DNA from: CAYXFD01 sp964464175
GTDB lineage: Bacteria; Cloacimonadota; Cloacimonadia; Cloacimonadales; JAJBBL01
Reading direction: 5' to 3'
DNA length: 64,000 bases
Assembly: GCA_964464175.1 (NCBI GenBank)
Contig: CAYXFD010000014.1
Coordinates: forward strand, 12,841 to 76,840
Shown: in pieces, positions 1-10,000 of the stretch
How positions within the stretch are numbered: position 1 is the first letter of the stretch
Layout of the letters: every line of letters begins with the position of its first letter
Position numbers and translations under genes: made by a program
The notes under the pieces: generated by a model
Database searches by the model: none
Told to the model about the DNA's origin: nothing
Seen by the model: only the letters and a program-made list of their open reading frames with translations

Positions 1-511
1 AGGGATCACCCTTCAGATTGAAGACTATCTTCTTTTCACAGGGTGAAAGTTTGCTAAACCGATGTGAGATGGGAGTTATTTCTCTTGCTCTCTTGCCGTC
101 AGGAAAGAGCTCATACTGACTCCAGCCGGTGTGATAATGGTATTTTGTTCCCATGAGACGCTCACTGTCCTGATACCAATCGCTAAGCGATATGTCGCTA
201 CCCTGGTAAACCGGTTGAGCAAAACCACCCTCCGAAGGTATGAGATAGATACCCTCTTTTCCCTGCCGTTCCGAGATAAAAGCTATCCATTTCCCGTCGG
301 GAGAGAAGATGGGAAAACTATCCTGCCCCTCCGAAACCGTTATCCGTTTAGCCTCTCCACCTTCAAAAGGAACCAGCCAGAGATCGGACATATAGCTAAA
401 GCAGACCATGCTGCCGTCGGGTGATATTCCCGGAGTTTTCATAAAGCTTGGACTATAAGCAAGCAGACTGTTAGTTATTAAAACGATCAGAACTGTTAGC
501 ATTGATTTCAT
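1..511 (-). CDS. Secreted WD40/TolB-like beta-propeller protein, N-terminal part (tricorn-protease-like)
   Basis: Partial gene running off the left edge; only about 170 N-terminal residues are visible. The ATG at 511-509 follows an AGAGG Shine-Dalgarno sequence. The protein begins MKSMLTVLIVLITNSLLAYS, a convincing signal peptide. Repeated propeller-blade signatures follow: 'GISPDGSMVCFSY.SDLWLVP..GGEAKRIT', then 'FSPDGKWIAFISER.G..GIYLIPSEGG', then a third, weaker blade. This SPDGk-(I/V)-aF pattern is typical of PD40/TolB-type propellers, as found at the N-terminus of tricorn-like S41 peptidases and of TolB. Which of these it is depends on the unseen C-terminus; a tricorn-like periplasmic peptidase is my inference. 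It lies downstream of the first giant gene on the same strand, separated by a terminator, so it is probably transcribed independently. Confidence 0.75.
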   Translation of the reverse strand, partial: MKSMLTVLIVLITNSLLAYSPSFMKTPGISPDGSMVCFSYMSDLWLVPFEGGEAKRITVSEGQDSFPIFSPDGKWIAFISERQGKEGIYLIPSEGGFAQPVYQGSDISLSDWYQDSERLMGTKYHYHTGWSQYELFPDGKRAREITPISHRFSKLSPCEKKIVFNLKGDP

Positions 512-860
512 GTTCTTTACCTCTATCTATTGCTTTTTAAAACTGATTTTTCATCTTTAAAACCGTGTATATAAATCTAAAAGATGATCAGATGAAGGAA
601 GAAAAATCTGGGGAAACCTGTCAAGAATCAATATCAGTCTTCCGGGAGCTTCTGACCAAAGGAGCAGGATCTCCCGCAGAGGGAGAGGGGAGACAAGTGA
701 AGGAAAGCGGTTCCTTGTCAGAAATACTGAGATTGGACATGAAAAAATGTATATCAAGAAAAACCCCTTCTCAAGCTGGCAGAGAAGGGGTTTAACTTCG
801 CTGTTTTGACCACCTAAAACAGTCATTTAACAGCTTTTTTTATCGTATCATCTTTACCGA
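512..860. other. Intergenic region between giant gene 1 and the propeller gene
   Basis: No supported gene. Short ORFs on both strands here (557-826 minus, 565-795 plus) overlap the terminator and have no family resemblance. The stretch contains the terminator of giant gene 1 and a downstream segment (from about 676) that is also present behind giant gene 2. The leader of the propeller gene occupies the low-coordinate end; I see no clear promoter. Confidence 0.6.
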
Positions 861-1066
861 TTATCTGGTAACGGGTAAGGGTGAAGCGACAACACGATAA
901 TAACGACGGTTAGATGCTGCTTCGCTGTATGTTGTTACGGAACTATCCTGGTGCATCAACAATTGCCACCCTTGCAGCGGGTCAGATTCATTAGTTACCG
1001 GCTCAGATCTGGCATATATCTTGTAGGAATTGGCACCTTCCACGGTATTCCAGTTAAGGTAGAAGA
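676..1066 (-). repeat. 3' duplicated block, copy A (gene end plus terminator)
   Basis: This segment is clearly homologous at DNA level (roughly 85-90% by eye) to 13908-14300. It covers the last ~65 codons of giant gene 1, its stop codon, the hairpin terminator and about 85 bp beyond. Similarity falls away quickly upstream in the coding body. Paired with the 5' duplicated block, it marks the edges of a duplicated operon unit. Confidence 0.85.
757..793 (-). terminator. Intrinsic terminator of giant gene 1
   Basis: A perfect 12-bp inverted repeat (761-772 with 782-793; core CCCCTTCTC / GAGAAGGGG) has a 9-nt loop. On the minus strand it is followed by TTTTTCTT. It lies about 68 nt after the stop codon of giant gene 1. 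The same structure follows giant gene 2. Confidence 0.88.
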
Positions 1067-4000
1067 CTCCATTCTCCAGGTAAGCGGAGCTGATAATCGG
1101 AGTTGCCAGCACTGATGCGGTCTCTCTGGTGTGAATATTACTGAGATGGAAATTTATCTCCGGATCAATTCCACTCGGTCTTTCCATATAAAAACCGAGT
1201 TTGACGGTTCCTTCCACTCCCGAAAGACTTACTATAACCTGTTCTCCGCCGGCTGCAACCGGATCACCATTCAAACCGGAAAGTGAATATATCGTGTTGC
1301 TTGCCGACCAGGTTACACCGTTATCAGAGGATACTACAACTGCAAAGAAGTCCTGCGTTCCAAGTTGAGCCGGTTCTTCGCTATTCAACTCTGTCACGGC
1401 AATATCGAAGACAAGTTCGTAGTCTGCCTCTAAATCGTTCATATCGATCGGAGGGCTTATGAACCAACGGTGAACTGATTCCGAGGTAGCAACTCTCAAT
1501 CTGATCCTTGCTCCCCAATCATTTTCCGGATTATTGGCGAAAGATGCACTGACCCAATCTGCGCTTGAGCTTGGCGAAAACTCGCTGTTTTCAGTTAAAA
1601 CTCCGAAAGGCTTTTCCCAGTCTGTCGGTGGGAAGGGCATCAGATTAACCGTAAATGGAACTGAAATTGTCGGATCGTAACCGGTTCCGGATAAAGATAT
1701 CTGATAATCACTCCTCGGAACAGGAATGTCTTCAGTATTACCATGCAGGGAGGCAGAGGGAGTAATGGAAATGCGTTCGGAGAGTTCTTCACTGATCACG
1801 ATAGAGGCGTTTTTCGAACCTTCCGAGTCAGGGGAGAACCTTACTCCGATAACAGCAGTATCGTGGAGGATCAGATGAACGGTTTCTTCTAAATTATCAA
1901 GGATGAATTGATCGGGATTATCTCCCGTCAGACTTATCTGCGAAGGATCTATAGTCAAAGTTCCTGTTCCTGCATTACTGATGATGAACTCCTGGATGAC
2001 ACTTTCCGTATAAAGATTCTGGACACCGAAATCCATCTCATTGAGCGAGACTTCCAATACCGGGTTTTCAGGTATCTCTGAAACCGAGAAATTAGTTACA
2101 TAAAAGCGGTTATTGGGAGTTAATCCGAAAGGTCTTTCGGCATAAAAACCGATCTTTACGGTACCGGCAATGCTTTCCAGATCGATCGAAACAGTCTCGC
2201 CGGCAGGAGAAATCGTCTCGGGAAACTCCCAGCTTTTCAGGATATTGTTCTGACTCCAGGTAACGCCGTCATCATAAGAGATAACGACAGCGATCAGGTC
2301 ATTTTCACCTAAATCAGTTTGCTCGGAACCGGCGGAAGGGGTCAAAGCTATATCGAATTCTAAGCGCTTGTTACCGGAACCAAGATCTATGGGGGGTGTT
2401 ACCAGCCAGTGATTTCTTGCCCCCACTATTTGAATATGAGCGCTGTTGTTAACTTCACCGGTGTTGGCAAAAGGATGATGGTTCCAGACGGAGGATGCCG
2501 GAGTCAGTTCACTGTTTTCAGTCAGCAGTCCTGAGTATATTTTCCATTCGAGAGGGGGGAAGAGGGAGCCTGTAAACGCTTCTGTATGTGGCGGGATTAT
2601 AGTTCCGTCATAACCAATACCTTCTAATGTTATATCGTATGAAGTTCTTTGAGTATTATCTGACCTGGGGTTTCTTGTCACATTGCTTGAGAATCTCACC
2701 TCTTCACCAAACGGATCCTCTATTCTTAGTATTGCATTTTTTGCGCCAAGGGAGAGGGGAGAGAAAGAGACGGAGAAGCTGAATGATTCACTCATGCCTA
2801 AATAGATCGTCTCTAAGAAGTTGTGAGAAAACTCAGCAGCATGGTCTCCAGTTAAAGAAATATCCTCAGGTCTGACTTCGAGTAAACCACCTCCTGTGTT
2901 TGTAATCGTGATCAGTTCGATATTGCTTGTCTGGTTGATATGAACTGCATTAAAGTCAAGATGATCAGGATTATATGAGAATTCAGGAATAACAGGGAAG
3001 GGTTCGAAGTTTACATTCAGAGTAAAAGGAGTAGTTTGTTGCCCTTGACTCGTCGAAACTATCAGATAATAGAAGCCGGGATCAAGAACAAAGCTTTCGA
3101 TAGCAGCAGTTGAAGCAAGATTTACAGCATAGGCAAGAAGCGGTGCCGGAGAACCAGGATCAGGTGTATTCTGCATCAGGAAGATGCCCACCATGCTCGT
3201 TCCAGTGATATCTGCAGAAAACCACCCTTCGTCAAAAACTTCAAACTGAGCGACAAAATCATTACCGCCAATAAACATGCTGTTAGGGAGAATATCGGTA
3301 CTGGAATAATCATTACCGTAATGCTCGGTATGATCCTGATAGTTAGTCAAGGGGAAGCTTTCAATGACAAATGGGTTCTCCCATGTTGAACCGGCAGGTC
3401 TTGGCAAAGCCTCTCCGGTGAGATTTATTGTGGAAAGACTTCTTTGGGAAGCACTGCGGTCTCTTTTACTTTGCTCAAGTGATATATTACTCTCCCTGAG
3501 CGGGATATCACTGCTAAAGATTTCTACATAAGCACTCTTTGGTCCTGCAGTATCAGGGGCAAAAGTTACTCCGATGTTGGCGGTGGTATCTCCGCTAAGT
3601 ACTATTGTTTCGGTTATTTCGCTCAGAGTAAAGTCGAGATAGTCATCACCCATAAGCATCACATTCCCCGGGTTTATGGTAATTGTTCCATCTCCTGCAT
3701 TGGAAAGAGTGAATTCCTGAACAGTCGATTCGCTGTTTACTCTGATCTCTCCAAAATCATGGGAACTGGGTGTTATGACAAGTTCGGGAGGTAAGGGCTG
3801 CCAAATCGTTATATCGTCTATTGCGAACCCTTCATCAGTTATAGATGAGTTAGAGAGAAATCTGAAACGGAACATGATCATTTCCTGATTGGCCAGTTCC
3901 GAAGGTAAAGCGGTTGAGTAAAGCGTCCAACCGTCGGAAGTGCCTGACCACATAGGCAGGGGGAAAGACCCGATGCCCTCATCATTGTTATAGAAACCTT

Positions 4001-7000
4001 CTGCTACATAAACATAATACCAGGAGGTACCATAATCTATCGAAGTCTCCAGAATAAGATAATCTTGATCTTCTTCCGTGCGGAAATTCATCCGGACAGA
4101 GAGGTGAGGGTTATCCAATTCGGAAAAATCAAAGACGGGAGAAACTAACCAAACATCCGAAAGATTTACATAATCGTATTCGAGAATGGTCATCCAGCAG
4201 GTCGTGCCGCTATACGCTGAATTGATCTCTGCTTGAGCAGGTGTGCCTAACTCCCAGAGATACATGCTGCTGTTTGCGTCTCCGCTCCAGTTGCCATGAC
4301 CATTCTCGAAGTCTTCAAAGTAGGGGAATTGACTTATTCGAACAGGCTCTTCTTCATAGGTAAAAGACCAGATCGGACAATTCAGGGCATCTTCACGGCT
4401 CCTGTTTCCGGTTCTCTCTCTGCCCGGAGGATCGGTCGTAGGGATTACCTGCCAGTAGTAAGTCTGACCAAAAGTGACTTCGAAGAAGGGACTTATTTCA
4501 TGGTAACCCGTTCCACCGACGACGTAGGTTTCGGCATAACCCTGCATATCGGGTTCTGTGCTTGCTCTGACTCTGAACCCGATGGGATCGGAGTAAGTCG
4601 GTGTATTTGAATAAATCCAGGCCAGTTTGGAATGAACCGATACGTTTTCAGAGTTATCGGCAGGGGAGGGGGTGTGAGCGATATAGGGGTATGGGGGATA
4701 ATTGACTACTTTAACGTCATCAATGAACCAGTGGTTCAGATCATAGGGAAGACCTGAGAAGACCCAGGCTATGCGCAAACTGTCGGAGCCTACACCATGC
4801 TCAAGGTCGGTCAGGGTCAAACGGACTGCCTCTTCTATTATAGAACTGCTGACGTTTTCCCATTCCTGAACCGGGTATTCGTCTAATCTGTCGATTGCTA
4901 AGACTTTCAGGGTAAAAGAGTTAGAATAATGATCACAAGAGTGCTTAAAGGCAAGCTCAAGCTCAACGTAGTCAGATGTATCAAGATAAGGGGAGTATAA
5001 GTAGTATTCGCCTGATGGTTGGTGTGACCACTCATATCTCATCTCCGGTGCCTCTCCACCCGCTAAGCTGCTGTTTGTGACATACCAGTATGTATCGTCT
5101 CTCTCCCAGTCCGCAGGGATCGTATTGAGAGCTACATCCGAAAAATCTTCATCGAGCAGGAGATTGACGATTCTTTCTATTCCCTCTCCGTAAAGGGAAA
5201 CATTGTGAATATCTCTTGTCCGGTTATTATAGGCAGGTTGATTGCTTCTTACAACGGAAAGGTCTCTTGCTCCGTTAAGATTATCGTTTATTTGCAGGGA
5301 TGCTTCTTTGAGTCCTATAGAAGTTGGAGCAAAACTTACCCAGACAAATACCGATTCTCCTGAGTATATAGGCAGAGTTTCAGTAAAGGGGATGTACAGA
5401 TCGAACTGAGAAGCGTCTATACCGGTGATTTCGAGGTCGGAAGGAGATAATTCAATGACTCCGTATCCTGTATTTGTGATTTCAAATTCAACTTCTCTGG
5501 TGATCCTTCCCTCTTCTATCATACCGAAATCATAAGACAGAGGATAGATAGTCATTTCGGGAGTAGCTGCATCCCAGATTGAGATATCGTCAATAGCGAT
5601 GCCGTCGTAACTGACTGTGGAGTTGGAAACGAAACGAAATCTCAAATAAACTATGTATTCGTTTTCCAAACCGTCTAAGGAAGTACTGAATTCTCTCCAT
5701 ACTCCATCTATTCCGGGAGAGTTACCTGACCATTTAGGGGGTGATAATGAGCCGCTGCTGCCGGTATTATTGTAAAAGCCAGTATCCCCTGTTACTTTCT
5801 GCCAGCTGTTTCCCCAGTCAACAGAAGACTCCAGTATCATTCCGTCATAGCTGTCTTCACACCAGATGTTTAACCAGACAGAGAACATAGGGAGATGAAC
5901 TTCCGAAAAGCTCAGCGGGGGAGAGATTAACCAGCTGTCGGCATTATGGTCATAGTCTGCATCTAAATAGGTCATCCAGGCATTAAAATCACTATAGGCG
6001 CTATTGATGACACTGTTAAATTCATCAGGGCTTCCCAGTTGCCATTGATCATTGCCTGCGTCAGCACCACTATACCAGCCTGCAGCTCCGGCTTCAAAAT
6101 TCTCGAAATACGGGTAGTCTGTCAGGACAGCTAAACCGGAAAGAGGAATCTCATGGATCTCTCTTGTTACGGCTTCTCTGGCAATTGGAGTTATTTCCGT
6201 AATATTCAGATTACCGCTGCGGCTTAGATTGTCGTTTATACTTAGAGCAGCCGTTTTTTGACCTATGCTGCCGGGTAAGAAAGTAACACTGATAACAGCA
6301 GATTCCGAATTATCAAGATAGGTAGTCTGAGTGATGTTATCAAGATAAAACTCTAAGGCATCGGGTCCGGTTATCTCAATATCCCAGGGATTTAAAACAA
6401 TCGTACCATCTCCGAGATTAGTAATAAGGAATATCTGTTCATAAGAAACAGAACCCGGTTCTACTATCCCGAAATGGCCAAAGGGGGGAACGATATGAAA
6501 TTGCGGAAATACAGGGTCCCAGTGAATAGTACCATAATACCCCGTGTCATGATAATCTTCTCCGGCAAACATTCCCGAGTAATTACTAAAGGTTACCGAG
6601 TTCCAGGGATTGATACGCTGCACATTGTATAAACTGCCCCAGGTATTCTCAGGAAATCTAGCCCCGGTTATATTGTATTCTCCGGTTGCATTAAATCGGA
6701 AAAGCGTTCCGCCACTTTCTCCGTTGCGGAAAGTACAGCCGGTGAAGGTGTGGTCGGTATCAACATAGGAACCGTTGCCAATATTGATACCGGTTAAATC
6801 CATCCGCTCGAAAACTGTGTATTCGGCTCCGATAAGAGAGTTATTATTTGCCGTAAAGGAATAATATCCGTCACTGCTGGTAATGAGAACCGGTTCTGCA
6901 GGAGTTCCGAGAGAGTAGAACTGCCCACCGGAATCAATAGTAAGAGATGAATTGTCAAACAAATCAAGAACAGAGTTGCCGGCTAAAGAGAATTTTGCAT

Positions 7001-10000
7001 CAGCTCCGACAGTTAAACTACCTTCGAAAGCTAAAGTATGACCATTGAGGTTAATTAGTCCTGAGTCAAGGCTTAATGTCGTCCAACCGGTCAGATTGAC
7101 ATCTCCGGAAATGTCGACAATACTTTCCTCACTTTTATCAATCAGTAAGGAACCCATCTGAGCATTTCCTTTCACATAAAAATCTATGTCGCTTTCATCT
7201 ATGAGTTTAACTATACCGGTATCATCATTAAAGGAACCGTTTGACTCTACCAGAAAGTCTCCGTGGAATTCCTTTGCTCTTCCGGATAGTCCGTATGACC
7301 AATCTCCATTTAGAATCTTGAAGTCACCCGTTACAATTGTGTCTTTGAAAGGCTTGACACTACCTCCGGTTTTATCGACAATAAGATCAGCAAAGAAGAA
7401 ATGCGCAGCATAGTCGCTATTTAAGGTCTGATTCGTACTGCCGTTCAAAATCACTCTGTTGTTAGTTGCAGCATTGAAACCGGTAGGGTAAGAGAAGAGG
7501 TCATTTCCGTCATAGAGATTACCTGAGAGGCGGAGAGTGTTTAAGGTCTCTGAAGAAGTAATGTCCAGACCGCCACCATCCATTATGCCAAGGTTACCCC
7601 TAACATCAAGGGTAGAACCATCACCCAGCTTCATCAATCCGAAAGTGATGCCCAACCATCCTTTTACTGTCATTGTTGCGTCGTTCATTATCGTCAATTC
7701 TACCAGGTCAGGGGTACTCTTGTTAACTCCAACATTGTTGAATGATTCAGTGGAGACTTGAGCATTGCGGTCGAAATTGAAGTTAACTATGCCGTTCCCT
7801 TCAACAAACCTGTTTGCTCCAGTATCATTTATCCAGCTTCCTTTCAGATTGATAACAGAAGATTCATTTGAGCCGTTCAAATACCCTCCGGTAAGATTTA
7901 CATTGCCGTTAACATTCAGGGTATGATTCAGAACACCAAAGGTACCTGAGTTTATCGTCAGATTATTGATAGTTATATCGCTGCTCAGATAACACGCGCC
8001 TGAGCCGGTTTTGCTGATAATCAGATCATTAAGATAGTTTCCGGCAAGCATCTGTATGTCAGCAGACAAAGGACCGATCAGTTCAATAGCTCCGCTATTC
8101 TGTTGAAAACCAGGTTGCATAGCTCTGATACCCCAACCGACTTTTACCGTACCACCATTGATTGTGAGGTTACTTCCCGTTCCGAATTGCATACCGCCGT
8201 TGGTGATTTCTAATGAACCTCCATTGATAACGGTCTCTCCGGCAAAGCTATGGTAAGCTCCGGTATAATCAGCCTGTATATCACAAAATCCGCTGTTGAT
8301 AGTAAGAGTAGAGCTTGCTCCCTGAAAGAGGGTATCATAAATTGTTATACCTCCGCCAGTGATGAGTAGATTACCATATATAGCCAATTCTGAGCAGGAT
8401 AGCGAACTTTCTTCGGAGAGCACAAAGTCTATACTGTTAGTGCTTACGGAAAAGATGCCTTCTACCCATAGGGAAGTGTTGTTCAGTGAAAGCCTGTTGT
8501 TGTCGGCAATAGTAAAGTCCCCGTTTACATCGATAAAACCATTTTCATTGCTGACAGTATTATTGATCTGTGGTGAGACAGGATTGTTTTTTGCTATTAG
8601 CACATTCCCGAATTTCTGTGAACCGGTAATACTATGGATTGCTTTTGGTTCAGTACCTTTGAAAACAACTAAGTTGTTTCCTTGTAAAGATGCTAAGCCC
8701 CCATTGAAGTACCAGTCACCGTAAACATCAATCTGACCGTTATTTACATCTGCAGATGAACCGCTAAGCCATTTGACATCCCGCATTACTTTGAGCAGAT
8801 CGTTTGCTGAGTTCATTCTAAGAATACCGGTTATGAGCAGATCATTTTCAATAGTGACTGTCTTGCCGCTGATGTCCAATATTCCTGAGTAGATATCGAG
8901 ATCATTATCAATTGCAATGTTTGATAAAAGGCTTACGACGGGATTAGATCTATCCTGATTGTTATCTCGTTCTACTCTGGAAGCACTGCCTTTGTTGATT
9001 ATCAGATTGTTGAAGGCAGTGGCGTTTGCTGAGAAGATTGAGCTGTTCTCTGCTCCGGCAATTTCTATAGTTCCATAAGCAAAATAGAGATTCAATCTTT
9101 CGTTTCTGAAGTTCCCATAGGAAATAATTTTCCCTCCTGAGATACCGTTAACCAGACTGTAACCATTATCCTCGAAAGTTATCCCGTTATCTATGATGTT
9201 GAGATTACCTCCGCTCATTGTCAGGTTACAGTTACGATTGAATGGTATTCTGGCATCTCCGTTGCCGCCATAGATATTCAGGTTACCATAAGAAATATTG
9301 AAATCAGCTTCCAGATTGATTGTTTGGGCTGAATCCTGATAAAGATTTATGGTTCCGGACTCGAGAATATAGCCCCCTTTTACTCCGTTCCCTTCGAGAT
9401 CATAAGCTGTAAAAATGCCGTTGTTCCGTACTCTGATACCACCGGATGTCCATTTGTAGATATTGCACTCAACTTCGGAATCATTAATAATCAGGTTACC
9501 ACTGCTGCTGTTCTCAAGTGTATCAAAGCTGACGTCCTGAATGATCTGATCTCCTGTTCCGCTGAATTTTACAGTGCTGTTAGCTCCGGCGAAATTGGTC
9601 GGTAATCCTGACAGGTTGTGCCAGTTACCCTTTATCTCAATAATTCTGTTATGACCAAACATTACCGTTTGATTACGAAACTCAATATTGCCGTGTAATA
9701 AGATATTGGAGGCAAGAGTGATGAATGAGTTTTCCAGAGCCAGATTGTTTATTCTACTGCCGACAGAGATTGAGAAAGCACTATCGGAGATACCTTTGAG
9801 GATTAGTTCGCCGGAGTTGAAAACGATATCTCCAGTAACCTGATAAAGAGTATTGATGGTTATATCACCATTATAGTCGTTTTGAAAACAGCCTTCTGCA
9901 GAGACTACTAATCCCTGCTGTAAAAATAGATCAGAAGTTGAGTCAGATAAGTAGATAGCCCTGGCACTACCTGATTTATTGACAGTTAGCTTCCTGATAG

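Noticed and set aside
557..826. Overlapping ORFs on both strands after giant gene 1
   Set aside because: They include the terminator hairpin and are not conserved as reading frames in the homologous flank at 13908-14094.
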